DNA of 64,000 nt. Origin: an uncultured Lachnospiraceae bacterium. Its GTDB lineage: Bacteria > Bacillota > Clostridia > Lachnospirales > Lachnospiraceae. Within the stretch, counting starts at the first letter, position 1, and the number at the start of each line of letters is the position of its first letter. The notes under the pieces were generated by a model that saw only the letters and a list, made by a program, of their open reading frames with translations, was not told the origin of the DNA and ran no database searches. The stretch covers positions 1 through 64,000 of the forward strand of contig URRQ01000002.1 of the NCBI GenBank assembly GCA_900550235.1, given 5' to 3'. Positions 42,930 to 51,615 of the stretch are shown piece by piece. The position numbers were made by a program, and so were the translations under genes.

Positions 42930-43571
42930 ATGGAATTGAAACTTCAGGATTTAAGATCATCCAAGAACCCAAAGGCAAGAATTAAGATCTTAGAGGGGCA
43001 TTTTGCAACGAGTAACTCGCATATTAATACATATATTGATATGTCAACAGTAAAGACGAGACATAATAATGCAAGAGAGACGGCAAAGGTGTTGGCAAAA
43101 GAGTTTTTAAGTACAACGCCAATCGATTCAATTGTATGTCTGGATGAGACGGAAGTAATCGGAACTTTTATGGCAGAGATTTTGGCAGACAGTACGTCTA
43201 TGTCTATGAGTCATAAGAACAATATTTCGGTGATTACTCCTGAATTCAGCCAGGCAGGGCAGATGATGTTTCGTGATAACAAACAGCGTATGATTAAAGA
43301 TCAACAGGTATTGATTCTTGCGGCATCTATTACAACCGGTAAGACAATTTTAAAAGCGATTGACACGATCCTCTATTATGGTGGAAGAATTTGTGGTGTT
43401 TCCTCTATCTTTAGTGCGGTAAATAAGATTGCGGGAATGGAAGTGAAGACAATCTTTACAAGTAAAGATTTACCGAATTATCGTGCGTATGCACCGCATG
43501 AATGCCCTATGTGTAAGGATGGTATGAGAGTAGAAGCACTGGTAAACAGCTACGGATATTCCAAATTATAA
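42930..43571 (+). CDS. Phosphoribosyltransferase-fold protein with altered PRPP loop
   Basis: 213 residues from ATG at 42930 (CAAGGAGGCATAC precedes it). The middle resembles type I phosphoribosyltransferases, but where the acidic pair precedes the PRPP loop (VDDVxTTG) this protein has VLILAASITTGKTIL (about residues 132-146): the acidic residues are alanines. Upstream, VCLDETEVIGTFMAEIL resembles the hood/core. The C-terminus carries ECPMCKDG, a possible metal knuckle. Similar proteins in Lachnospiraceae are usually labelled orotate phosphoribosyltransferase; I doubt this. It stands alone, with a promoter and terminator of its own. Confidence 0.7.
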   Translation: MELKLQDLRSSKNPKARIKILEGHFATSNSHINTYIDMSTVKTRHNNARETAKVLAKEFLSTTPIDSIVCLDETEVIGTFMAEILADSTSMSMSHKNNISVITPEFSQAGQMMFRDNKQRMIKDQQVLILAASITTGKTILKAIDTILYYGGRICGVSSIFSAVNKIAGMEVKTIFTSKDLPNYRAYAPHECPMCKDGMRVEALVNSYGYSKL

Positions 43572-43589
43572 AGTAGAATCAGAAAGCAA

Positions 43590-43620
43590 CAGGCCGAGAA
43601 GAAAAATCTCGGCTTGTTTT
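43590..43620 (+). terminator. Terminator after PRTase-like gene
   Basis: CAGGCCGAGA and TCTCGGCTTG (one G-U pair) around AGAAAAA, followed by TTTT. Confidence 0.85.
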
Positions 43621-43626
43621 CTGCTG

Positions 43627-43663
43627 AAATAAAAAACCAGCCACATGACGGTATGGCTGGTTT
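43627..43663 (-). terminator. Terminator of rpsT
   Basis: AAACCAGCCA (43634-43643) and TGGCTGGTTT (43654-43663) with ten-base loop. On the minus strand it is followed by a T-rich run, fitting an intrinsic terminator for rpsT. Confidence 0.8.
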
Positions 43664-43710
43664 ATTTCATAAGAATTCTCGAGAAATCTTATTTATATAG
43701 TTTTAACTGA

Positions 43711-43974
43711 TTAGGCAATTCCGTTAACAGCTTTTGTTAAACGAGAAACTTTTCTAGCACATGTGTTTTTGTGATAAACACCTTTGCTGCCAGCTTTGTT
43801 GATTTCAACGATAGCAGCTTTTAATGCTTCAGAAGCAACAGCTTTATCGTTAGCAGCAACAGCAGCCTCTACTTTTTTAACATAAGTTTTAACTTTAGAT
43901 TTAATTGCTTTATTTCTAGCAGCTTTTGTCTCATTAACTAAAATTCTTTTTTTTGCAGATTTAATGTTAGCCAA
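43711..43974 (-). CDS. rpsT: 30S ribosomal protein S20
   Basis: 87-residue basic protein of the small subunit: ANIKSAKKRILVNETKAARNKAIKSKVKTYVKK is diagnostic. The start is TTG at 43974: GGGAGGTG lies 6 bases before it, and S20 proteins normally begin M-ANIKSAKK. A GTG three codons upstream belongs to the ribosome site. S20 genes using non-AUG starts are known and may reflect autogenous control. Diverges from gpr, a frequent arrangement. Confidence 0.93.
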   Translation of the reverse strand: MANIKSAKKRILVNETKAARNKAIKSKVKTYVKKVEAAVAANDKAVASEALKAAIVEINKAGSKGVYHKNTCARKVSRLTKAVNGIA

Positions 43975-44058
43975 CCTGAACACCTCCCAATCATGAAAAT
44001 ATCATTTGTTTCTCCGCTGAAGCCGGACACGGAACGATTCAACGGAACATACTCATTT

Positions 44059-44087
44059 ATTGTATGTCAAGAAGTAGAACTTGTCAA
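44059..44087 (-). promoter_or_regulatory. rpsT promoter (minus strand)
   Basis: On the minus strand: TTGACA (44087-44082), 17 bases, TACAAT (44064-44059). Strong, as expected for a ribosomal protein gene. Confidence 0.8.
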
Positions 44088-44150
44088 TACATATTTCTAA
44101 AAAAAATGTAAAAACTAAAAAAATAAAAATTACGAAGTAAGGAGTATGCA

Positions 44151-45119
44151 ATGATTGAAAAGTATAATATTCGAACAGATCTTGCGTTGGAGCAAAAGGA
44201 GAGATTTGAATCAGACAACGTAGAGATTCCGGGAGTGGTGTTAGAAGAATACTATGATGAGAAACGTGAGATTACGACAACAAAGGTTGTGATAGAAACT
44301 GAAAACGGGGCTAAAATGATGGGACGACCGGTTGGAAATTATATTACATTGGAAGCGCCTGATCTTGCAGTACCGGACGAGGATTATCATAGAGAGATTT
44401 CAATCGAGATTTCTAAAATTTTAAAAGAACTGATTCCAAAAGAGAAAGAAGAATATCGGGTTCTTGTTGTAGGACTTGGTAATCGTCTCGTAACACCTGA
44501 TGCATTGGGGCCTAATGTAGCAGATCATTTGGTTGTTACAAGGCATATTGTAAAAGAATATGGGAAGTATGCCATGGGTAGCGAAAAGGTTCATATGGTA
44601 AGTGCGATTGTTCCGGGAGTTATGGGACAAACAGGAATGGAGACGTTAGAGATTGTCAAAGGAATTGTAGAGGAGACAAAACCGGATTTTGCAATTGCAA
44701 TCGATGCATTGGCGGCAAGAAATACAAAGAGATTAAACAGAACGATCCAAATTGCAGATACTGGCATCAATCCAGGTTCGGGAGTAGGAAATCATAGAAA
44801 TGGTTTAACGGAAGAAACATTAGGAATTCCTGTAATTGCAATTGGAGTGCCAACGGTTGTAGACGCGGCGACGATTGTGAATGATACGATGGAGAATCTT
44901 TTGGCAGCGTTAGAAACTTCAGAGATGTTAAAAGGAGTTGGTGTTGTTTTACAAGGGTATAGTGCAACGGAAAAATATGAATTGATCAAAGAATTGATAG
45001 CACCGAATTTAAATGGATTATTTGTTACTCCCAAAGATATTGATGATACGATTCAAAGAATTAGTTTTACGATTTCAGAAGCGCTGAATATTCTATTTGC
45101 AAATGGGACATGCGCATAA
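44151..45119 (+). CDS. gpr: Germination protease GPR
   Basis: 322-residue spore protease that degrades small acid-soluble proteins at germination; family A25, unique to endospore formers. Begins MIEKYNIRTDLALEQKERF, a region containing the propeptide removed during sporulation. Recognisable core: RVLVVGLGNRLVTPDALGP, IVPGVMGQTGMET, DFAIAIDALAARNTKRLNRTIQI-type segment, and GSGVGNHR. RBS GTAAGGAGTATGC. Made in the forespore in other species; no sigma-G-type promoter is obvious here. spoIIP follows at 55 bases, the order seen in B. subtilis. Confidence 0.93.
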   Translation: MIEKYNIRTDLALEQKERFESDNVEIPGVVLEEYYDEKREITTTKVVIETENGAKMMGRPVGNYITLEAPDLAVPDEDYHREISIEISKILKELIPKEKEEYRVLVVGLGNRLVTPDALGPNVADHLVVTRHIVKEYGKYAMGSEKVHMVSAIVPGVMGQTGMETLEIVKGIVEETKPDFAIAIDALAARNTKRLNRTIQIADTGINPGSGVGNHRNGLTEETLGIPVIAIGVPTVVDAATIVNDTMENLLAALETSEMLKGVGVVLQGYSATEKYELIKELIAPNLNGLFVTPKDIDDTIQRISFTISEALNILFANGTCA

Positions 45120-45142
45120 TATCGTATTCCACCTCATATAAT
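45114..45142 (+). promoter_or_regulatory. Sigma-E-like promoter of spoIIP
   Basis: GCATAAT at 45114-45120, 14-base spacer, CATATAAT at 45135-45142. Both match the mother-cell sigma-E pattern better than sigma-A. The -35 overlaps the gpr stop codon. Agrees with known sigma-E control of spoIIP. Confidence 0.6.
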
Positions 45143-45174
45143 ATTGAGATTAACTTGATAGGCAGGTGGAGTGT

Positions 45175-46371
45175 ATGCGAAGAAAACATAAAATAGAAAA
45201 GATAGCAGCAGGCGGAACGGCAATATTACTATGCACCTGCATCATGTATACAGGTGGAACGAGAATGGAAGAAGAATTGAAAATACGATTTCACGAAATG
45301 CTTCAAAATATGACAGAGAGCACGTATATGAGCAGCTTGACCTATTTAAATCGTGAATGTGATAATCCCAAAGAAGCCATTGCAAAATGTGCGTTCAATA
45401 TGGTTCCTCTTGGGAGTTACATAGAGAGTAAAGCAGTATATACAATCGATGCAGAAGACGAGATGACGAATGAGATGATTCTTGCGATGCAGGAGGCAGA
45501 TGAAAATGAAGTGAATAAAGATGGGAAAATTTCTGAAGAAGATGCGAAAAATGAAGCTTCGAAAAAAGCATCGGAGGAGGCAAAAAAAACAAATCAAACA
45601 ATGCCTGAGATATCAATAGATAAACTGAAGAATTTTGAGTATCTAACGAGTCATTTTTATACCGTCGATAGTTCTACATTTGTCAATCCTGAAGATCTTC
45701 AAGCAGAAAAATTATTGAATACAAATTTGAAGTTGGATAAAACAAAAAGTGGTCCTAAAATATTGGTATACCACACGCACTCGCAAGAAGCGTTTGTAGA
45801 TTCTGTGCCTGGAGATGTGAATACAACGATTGTAGGAATGGGGCGAATCCTTACAAAGCTTTTGAATGAAAAGTACGGAATCGAGACGATACATCATGAA
45901 GGAATATACGACATGGAAAATGGGCATGTAGATCGAAGCAAAGCATATGAACGAGCGAAACCGGAGATTCAAAAAATATTAAAAGACAATCCCAGCATTG
46001 AAATGGTGATCGATCTGCATAGAGATGGGGTAAGAGAAGATACGCATCTTGTGACAGAGATCAATGGAAAACCAACAGCTAAAATTATGTTTTTCAATGG
46101 ATTGAGCAGGACACGAACAAATGGAAAAGTTACCGTGCTAGAAAATCCATATATACAGAATAACCTGGCCCTTTCTCTTCAAATGAAGCTTGCAGCTGAA
46201 AAAATGTATCCTGGTTTTACAAGAAAAATATATTTGAAAGGTTACAGGTACAATATGCATTTCAAACCCAAAAATATGTTGATTGAAGGGGGAGCACAAA
46301 CGAATACCGTTGAAGAAATGAAAAATGCCATGGTGCTTCTTGCAGAAATACTAAATGAGGTTATTGGATAA
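45175..46371 (+). CDS. spoIIP: Stage II sporulation protein P
   Basis: 398 residues from ATG at 45175 (AGGTGGA before it). Peptidoglycan amidase/endopeptidase of the DMP engulfment machinery in the mother cell. One N-terminal membrane anchor (about residues 12-30), a linker rich in Glu/Lys/Ala (about 115-145), then the SpoIIP domain: ILVYHTHSQEAF, DLHRDGVREDTH and the ending LIEGGAQTNTVEEMKNAM. Zinc-binding residues H in HTHSQE, and DLHRD are visible. It needs SpoIID and SpoIIM, not in the window. Confidence 0.93.
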   Translation: MRRKHKIEKIAAGGTAILLCTCIMYTGGTRMEEELKIRFHEMLQNMTESTYMSSLTYLNRECDNPKEAIAKCAFNMVPLGSYIESKAVYTIDAEDEMTNEMILAMQEADENEVNKDGKISEEDAKNEASKKASEEAKKTNQTMPEISIDKLKNFEYLTSHFYTVDSSTFVNPEDLQAEKLLNTNLKLDKTKSGPKILVYHTHSQEAFVDSVPGDVNTTIVGMGRILTKLLNEKYGIETIHHEGIYDMENGHVDRSKAYERAKPEIQKILKDNPSIEMVIDLHRDGVREDTHLVTEINGKPTAKIMFFNGLSRTRTNGKVTVLENPYIQNNLALSLQMKLAAEKMYPGFTRKIYLKGYRYNMHFKPKNMLIEGGAQTNTVEEMKNAMVLLAEILNEVIG

Positions 46372-46378
46372 AATATAT

Positions 46379-46407
46379 TTGTACATTCACACATTTTGTG
46401 CTAAACT
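46379..46407 (+). promoter_or_regulatory. Promoter of topoisomerase operon
   Basis: TTGTAC at 46379-46384, 17 bases, TAAACT at 46402-46407 preceded by TGC (extended -10). AAACTA-N4-TAGTTT (46403-46418), a 6-bp arm palindrome, overlaps the -10 and could be an operator. Confidence 0.5.
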
Positions 46408-46474
46408 AATGATAGTTTGGGCAATTTTGCTCTTTGGTGAAATGGGATATTGATTTAAGAAAGGATGCATATTC

Positions 46475-48397
46475 ATGGCAAAGAAAAATACATATGATGC
46501 AGATAGTATTGCGGTATTAGAAGGTCTGGAGGCAGTTCGTGTCAGACCGGGAATGTATATCGGAAGTGTATCGACAAAGGGACTGAATCATCTCGTATAT
46601 GAAATTGTAGATAATGCAGTAGATGAACATCTTGCAGGATTTTGTGACACGATCGAAGTGATTTTAGAAAAAGATGGATCTGCGACTGTAAGTGATAATG
46701 GACGAGGGGTACCGGTTGGAATGCATCAGAAAGGAGTTCCTGCGGCGCGACTCGTATATACAACATTACATGCAGGCGGAAAATTTGATGATTCTGCATA
46801 TAAGACAAGCGGGGGACTTCACGGAGTAGGATCTTCTGTCGTAAATGCACTTTCTACATATATGGATGTGAAAATCAGTAGTGGTGGCGCAATCCATCAC
46901 GATCACTATGAAAGAGGAATTCCAACAGTAGAACTTGTAGATGGACTTTTGCCAATTATTGGAAAGACGAAAAAGACAGGAACAACTGTAAATTTTTTGC
47001 CAGATGATACGATTTTCGAAAAAACATGGTTTAAAGCAGAAGAGATTAAGAGCAGACTCCATGAAACAGCTTATTTGAATCCTACATTAACGATTGTATT
47101 TGAAGATAGACGCCAGGCAGAAGTAGAACATATTGAGTATCACGAACCGAATGGTATTTTGGGATTTATCAATGATCTTAATCAGAAGAAAGAGATTATT
47201 CACGAGCCGGTCTATTTTAAAGGTATGTCAGATGGGATTGAAGTAGAAGTAGCGTTTCAATATGTGAATGAATTTCATGAAAATGTATTAGGATTTTGCA
47301 ATAATATTTATAATTCCGAAGGAGGAACGCATTTAACAGGATTCAAATCAACTTTTACAATGGTGATGAATCAATATGCACGGGAACTCGGAATTTTGAA
47401 AGAAAAAGATGCGAATTTTACAGGAGCGGATATCCGAAATGGAATGACGGCCATTGTATCGATCAAACATCCAGATCCTCGCTTTGAAGGTCAGACAAAG
47501 ACAAAGTTAGATAATCAAGATGCTGGAAAAGCGGCAAGTAAAGTGACGAATGACGAAATCACGTTATTTTTTGACAAAAATCTGGATACATTGAAAAAAG
47601 TACTGTCTTGTGCGGAAAAAGCGGCCAAAATTCGAAAGACAGAAGAAAAGGCGAAAACAAATCTTTTGACAAAACAAAAATATTCATTTGACAGTAATGG
47701 GAAACTTGCCAATTGTGAAAGCCGAGATGCGAGCAAATGTGAGATCTTTATCGTAGAGGGAGATTCTGCCGGAGGCTCCGCGAAAACAGCGCGAAATCGA
47801 CAGTATCAGGCGATTCTTCCGATTCGAGGCAAAATATTAAATGTGGAAAAGGCCAGTATTGATAAAGTGCTTGCAAATGCAGAAATTAAGACGATGATTA
47901 ATGCATTTGGCTGTGGTTTTTCGGAAGGATATGGGAACGATTTTGATATCACAAAGCTACGCTATGATAAAATTATCATTATGGCAGATGCAGATGTGGA
48001 TGGCGCTCATATTTCAACTTTGTTATTGACTTTGTTTTATCGATTTATGCCGGAATTGATATATGAGGGACATGTTTATATTGCAATGCCTCCACTTTAT
48101 AAGGCGATGCCAAAAAAGGGAAAAGAAGAATATCTATATGATGACAAGGCGCTGGAACGCTATCGTAAATCCCACACAGGTCCATTTACGCTGCAAAGAT
48201 ATAAAGGTCTTGGAGAGATGGATGCGGATCAGCTTTGGGAGACAACGCTGAATCCAGAAACTCGTATTATGAAACGTGTGGAGATTGAAGATGCGAGAAT
48301 GGCATCCAGCGTTACTGAGTTATTGATGGGAACAGAAGTACCGCCAAGACGTGCATTTATCTACGAAAATGCGACAGAAGCGGAATTAGATATTTAA
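46475..48397 (+). CDS. parE: Type IIA topoisomerase subunit B (ParE-like)
   Basis: 640 residues. The GHKL ATPase domain: IVDNAVDEHLAGFC, DNGRGVPVG and GGLHGVGSSVVNALS; transducer domain follows; Toprim domain starts EGDSAGGSAKTARNRQYQAILPIRGKILNVEK and includes DADVDGAHIS. RBS AAGAAAGGATGC. With the next gene it forms a second gyrase-like pair; the canonical gyrB-gyrA lies near dnaA in these genomes. Whether topoisomerase IV or gyrase cannot be proven from subunit B alone, but the partner lacks a GyrA box, favouring topoisomerase IV. Confidence 0.88.
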   Translation: MAKKNTYDADSIAVLEGLEAVRVRPGMYIGSVSTKGLNHLVYEIVDNAVDEHLAGFCDTIEVILEKDGSATVSDNGRGVPVGMHQKGVPAARLVYTTLHAGGKFDDSAYKTSGGLHGVGSSVVNALSTYMDVKISSGGAIHHDHYERGIPTVELVDGLLPIIGKTKKTGTTVNFLPDDTIFEKTWFKAEEIKSRLHETAYLNPTLTIVFEDRRQAEVEHIEYHEPNGILGFINDLNQKKEIIHEPVYFKGMSDGIEVEVAFQYVNEFHENVLGFCNNIYNSEGGTHLTGFKSTFTMVMNQYARELGILKEKDANFTGADIRNGMTAIVSIKHPDPRFEGQTKTKLDNQDAGKAASKVTNDEITLFFDKNLDTLKKVLSCAEKAAKIRKTEEKAKTNLLTKQKYSFDSNGKLANCESRDASKCEIFIVEGDSAGGSAKTARNRQYQAILPIRGKILNVEKASIDKVLANAEIKTMINAFGCGFSEGYGNDFDITKLRYDKIIIMADADVDGAHISTLLLTLFYRFMPELIYEGHVYIAMPPLYKAMPKKGKEEYLYDDKALERYRKSHTGPFTLQRYKGLGEMDADQLWETTLNPETRIMKRVEIEDARMASSVTELLMGTEVPPRRAFIYENATEAELDI

Positions 48398-48410
48398 GGA
48401 GGCAGTGAAC

Positions 48411-50651
48411 ATGAACGATTCACAGATTATCAGAACCGAGTATTCGGAAGTTATGAAAAAATCTTTTATCGACTATGCGATGAGTGTTATTGTTGCACGT
48501 GCATTGCCGGATGTGCGAGACGGATTAAAACCAGTGCAAAGAAGAACGCTTTATGATATGCATGAGTTAGGAATCAAGTACGATAAACCATACAGAAAAT
48601 GTGCACGTATTGTTGGTGATACGATGGGTAAGTATCATCCGCATGGAGATAGTTCTATCTATGAAGCGCTTGTTGTCATGGCACAGGACTTCAAAAAGGG
48701 AATGATTCTTGTAGATGGACATGGTAATTTTGGCTCTATCGAAGGAGATGGAGCGGCTGCGATGCGTTATACAGAAGCCCGCCTTGCCAAACTTACACAA
48801 GAGGTGTATTTGTCGGACTTGGACAAGGATGTGGTAGATTTTGTCCCGAACTTTGATGAGACGGAAAGAGAACCGGAAGTTTTACCTGTGCGGATTCCTA
48901 ATCTTTTGATCAACGGCGCCGAAGGAATTGCGGTTGGTATGGCAACCAGTATTCCAACACATAATTTAAGCGAAGTCATTGATGCTGTGAAAGCTTACAT
49001 GAAAAATAATGAAATCACAACCAAACAGTTGATGAAGTATATCAAAGGTCCGGACTTTCCGACAGGAGGCATCGTTGTAAACAAGGATGATCTTCTTGCG
49101 ATATATGAGAGTGGAACAGGAAAAATCAAAGTCCGTGGTAAGGTTGAAGTAGAGGAAGGAAAAGGCGGAAAAAAACGTCTGATCATTTCTGAGATACCGT
49201 ACACAATGATAGGAAGCGGTATCGGTAAATTTTTAAATGATGTGGCCACATTGGTAGAAACAAAGAAGACCAATGATATTACGGACATTTCCAATCAATC
49301 TTCGAAAGAAGGCATCCGAATTGTTTTAGATCTTCGAAAAGATGCAGATGTAGAGAATCTGAAAAATATGCTTTACAAAAAAACGCGTTTAGAGGATACG
49401 TTCGGTGTGAATATGCTGGCGGTTGCAGACGGAAAGCCTGAGACGATGGGACTGAAAAAAATCATAGAGCATCATGTGGATTTTCAGTTTGAGCTTGCAA
49501 CCAGAAAATATAAAAATCTATTGGCAAAAGAATTGGATCGGAAAGAAATTCAAGAAGGTTTGATCAAAGCATGTGATGTGATTGATTTGATCATTGAGAT
49601 TTTAAGGGGAAGTAAGTCGATCAAAGATGCAAAGGCTTGCCTTACAGAAGGAATTACGGATAATATCAAATTTAAATCCAAGATTTCCGAAAAAATGGCG
49701 GCTCTGTTACGGTTTACAGAGCGTCAGGCAACTGCAATTTTAGAAATGCGTCTCTATAAATTGATTGGATTGGAGATAGAAGCTCTTCAGAAGGAGCATG
49801 AAACGACATTAAAAAATATAGAAAAATACGAAGATATTTTAAATCATTATGATTCTATGGCTGATGTAATTATTTCTGAACTCGATCAATATAAAAAATC
49901 TTATGGAAGAAAACGCCGTACAGTCATAGAAAATGCAGAGGAAGCAGTCTTTGAAGAAAAGAAGATTGAAGAACAAGAAGTTGTTATTTTGATGGATCGT
50001 TTTGGATATACACGCTCCGTAGATGTTGCAACATATGAAAGAAATAAAGAAGCGGCAGATTCGGAAAATAAGTATGTGCTCAACTGTATGAATACAGGGA
50101 AAATCTGCATATTCACCAATACAGGTAAAATGCATCAAGTAAAAGCGCTCGATATTCCGTTTGGAAAATTCCGTGACAAAGGAACACCGATCGATAATAT
50201 CAGCAATTATGCAAGTGCAGAAGAGAATATCGTATATATTTGTGATGAGGAACAGATTCGTACTGCAAAATTATTATTTGCAACGAAGCAGGGCATGATC
50301 AAAAAAGTGGACGGAAGTGAATTCCAGGTAAGTAAACGCACGATTGCCGCTACGAAACTTCAAGAGGAAGATGAAGTGATAAGTGTACAGGTTCTTCGTG
50401 ACGGTCAAAATGTTGTGATGCAAACAGAAAATGGATATTTTCTACGTTTTCCTGCAGAAGAAGTTGCAGAAAAGAAAAAAACAGCGATTGGTGTTCGGGG
50501 TATTAAACTTCAGAAAAACGATGTATTGGAAAGTGTTTATCTTTTTGAAGAAGGAACAGAAATGAAAGTTCCGTATAAAGAAAAAGAAGTGACACTGAAT
50601 CGGTTAAAGCTTGCAAAACGAGACGGAACCGGAACAAAGACCAGAGGATAA
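48411..50651 (+). CDS. parC: Type IIA topoisomerase subunit A (ParC-like)
   Basis: 746 residues. The breakage-reunion domain starts FIDYAMSVIVARALPDVRDGLKPVQRR; the quinolone region reads KYHPHGDSSIYEAL with Ser and Glu at the classical resistance positions, so wild-type. The active tyrosine is in AAAMRYTEARLAKLTQ. The C-terminal domain is short and no QRRGGKG GyrA box is present (KFRDKGTP in its place), which supports a decatenase rather than gyrase. ATG at 48411 is preceded by AAGGAGGCAG. 13 bases after parE, 5 bases before the methyltransferase. Confidence 0.88.
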   Translation: MNDSQIIRTEYSEVMKKSFIDYAMSVIVARALPDVRDGLKPVQRRTLYDMHELGIKYDKPYRKCARIVGDTMGKYHPHGDSSIYEALVVMAQDFKKGMILVDGHGNFGSIEGDGAAAMRYTEARLAKLTQEVYLSDLDKDVVDFVPNFDETEREPEVLPVRIPNLLINGAEGIAVGMATSIPTHNLSEVIDAVKAYMKNNEITTKQLMKYIKGPDFPTGGIVVNKDDLLAIYESGTGKIKVRGKVEVEEGKGGKKRLIISEIPYTMIGSGIGKFLNDVATLVETKKTNDITDISNQSSKEGIRIVLDLRKDADVENLKNMLYKKTRLEDTFGVNMLAVADGKPETMGLKKIIEHHVDFQFELATRKYKNLLAKELDRKEIQEGLIKACDVIDLIIEILRGSKSIKDAKACLTEGITDNIKFKSKISEKMAALLRFTERQATAILEMRLYKLIGLEIEALQKEHETTLKNIEKYEDILNHYDSMADVIISELDQYKKSYGRKRRTVIENAEEAVFEEKKIEEQEVVILMDRFGYTRSVDVATYERNKEAADSENKYVLNCMNTGKICIFTNTGKMHQVKALDIPFGKFRDKGTPIDNISNYASAEENIVYICDEEQIRTAKLLFATKQGMIKKVDGSEFQVSKRTIAATKLQEEDEVISVQVLRDGQNVVMQTENGYFLRFPAEEVAEKKKTAIGVRGIKLQKNDVLESVYLFEEGTEMKVPYKEKEVTLNRLKLAKRDGTGTKTRG

Positions 50652-50656
50652 AACAT

Positions 50657-51220
50657 ATGAAACAATCACAGATTACGTTTTGGTGTCATGAAGTGATTCG
50701 ATCACAGGCACAGCGAGAAGGTTATTATATAGACGCAACCATGGGGAATGGAAATGACACGTTGTTTCTCTGCGAATTGGCGGGAGAAACAGGAAATGTT
50801 CTGGCTTTTGACATTCAGGAGAAGGCCGTAACTGCTACAAGTGATTTTTTGAAATCTCATGGATATGAGAAACGAGCCACGTTAGTAAAAGCGGGGCATG
50901 AGCATATGGATGAGTATGCGGGTGAGAATTGCGCAGATGTCATTTGTTTTAATTTCGGATATCTTCCGGGCGGAGATCATCATATCGCAACGAAGCTTTC
51001 AACGAGTATTACAGCCATCGAAAAAGGGCTGCGTATTCTGAAAAGCGGCGGAATGATGAGTCTCTGCGTCTATAGTGGTGGTGATACCGGATTTGAAGAA
51101 AAGGAAGGAATTTTGGAATATTTGAAGAAACTTCCCGCAAAAAAATATACGGTCATCGTAAATGAATATTATAATCGAAAAAACCATCCACCGATTCCGG
51201 TATTTGTTTTCAAAAACTAA
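50657..51220 (+). CDS. MnmM/YtqB-family SAM-dependent methyltransferase
   Basis: 187 residues. SAM-binding motif YYIDATMGNGNDTLFL (about residues 24-39), the pattern DAT.GNG.DT of the YtqB family (former rRNA_methylase domain), then CFNFGYLPGGDHHIAT. B. subtilis YtqB (MnmM) methylates the wobble modification of tRNA. RBS is weak. It is cotranscribed with the topoisomerase genes and followed by a strong terminator. Specific tRNA target is inferred only from family membership. Confidence 0.8.
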   Translation: MKQSQITFWCHEVIRSQAQREGYYIDATMGNGNDTLFLCELAGETGNVLAFDIQEKAVTATSDFLKSHGYEKRATLVKAGHEHMDEYAGENCADVICFNFGYLPGGDHHIATKLSTSITAIEKGLRILKSGGMMSLCVYSGGDTGFEEKEGILEYLKKLPAKKYTVIVNEYYNRKNHPPIPVFVFKN

Positions 51221-51233
51221 AAATGAAATGATG

Positions 51234-51267
51234 AACAGGCAAACTCAATGTTGAGTTTGCCTGTTTT
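51234..51267 (+). terminator. Terminator of topoisomerase operon
   Basis: AACAGGCAAACTCAA and TTGAGTTTGCCTGTT, perfect 15-bp arms, followed by TT. Confidence 0.9.
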
Positions 51268-51288
51268 GTAATACTATTAAATTAACTA

Positions 51289-51308
51289 TTGACAACTATA
51301 GTTGTCAA
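51289..51308. promoter_or_regulatory. XRE operator 1
   Basis: Perfect 20-bp palindrome TTGACAACTATAGTTGTCAA. Its first six bases are the -35 box of the promoter. Confidence 0.75.
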
Positions 51309-51318
51309 ATGATATGAT
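51289..51318 (+). promoter_or_regulatory. Promoter of XRE-DUF3169-VOC operon
   Basis: Perfect TTGACA at 51289-51294, 18-base spacer, TATGAT at 51313-51318. Start expected near 51325, inside operator 2. Confidence 0.75.
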
Positions 51319-51323
51319 ACAGA

Positions 51324-51341
51324 TGACAAGAAAAGTTGTCA
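51324..51341. promoter_or_regulatory. XRE operator 2
   Basis: TGACAA-GAAAAG-TTGTCA, 18 bp, with the same six-base arms and spacing as the core of operator 1; centres are 34 bp apart. It covers the transcription start. A further half site TTGTCA is at 51357-51362. Confidence 0.7.
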
Positions 51342-51387
51342 AAAAGCAAAAATAAATTGTCATGACATAATGAACAGAGAGGTGCTT

Positions 51388-51615
51388 ATGGGATTAGAAA
51401 ACAGGGTGAAAGAGCATCGTGCCAGATTAAACATCAATCAATCGAAGTTGGGGGAATTGGCTCATGTGTCCCGCCAGACGATTAGTTTGATTGAACGGGG
51501 AGATTATTCTCCATCGGTTTCGCTGGCATTGAAGCTTGCAAAAATATTTGGAGTATCAGTAGAAGATATCTTTCAGTATGAGGAGGACGAGACGGATGAC
51601 AAAGAAAAATTGTAA
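51388..51615 (+). CDS. XRE-family helix-turn-helix regulator
   Basis: 75-residue Cro/C1-type DNA-binding protein, essentially only the HTH domain (NRVKEHRARLNINQSKLGELAHVSRQTISLIERGDYSPS, about residues 4-42), plus an acidic tail. ATG at 51388 follows AGAGAGGTGC; an earlier in-frame ATG includes the ribosome site. It overlaps the DUF3169 gene by 20 bases. Two matching palindromes in its promoter make autorepression likely. Small XRE regulators paired with DUF3169 membrane proteins occur in many Firmicutes; the signal is unknown. Confidence 0.9.
   Translation: MGLENRVKEHRARLNINQSKLGELAHVSRQTISLIERGDYSPSVSLALKLAKIFGVSVEDIFQYEEDETDDKEKL

Noticed and set aside
51357..51368. Third XRE operator (TTGTCA-TGACAT)
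   Set aside because: The half sites are in everted order without the N6 centre; listed only as a possible half site.
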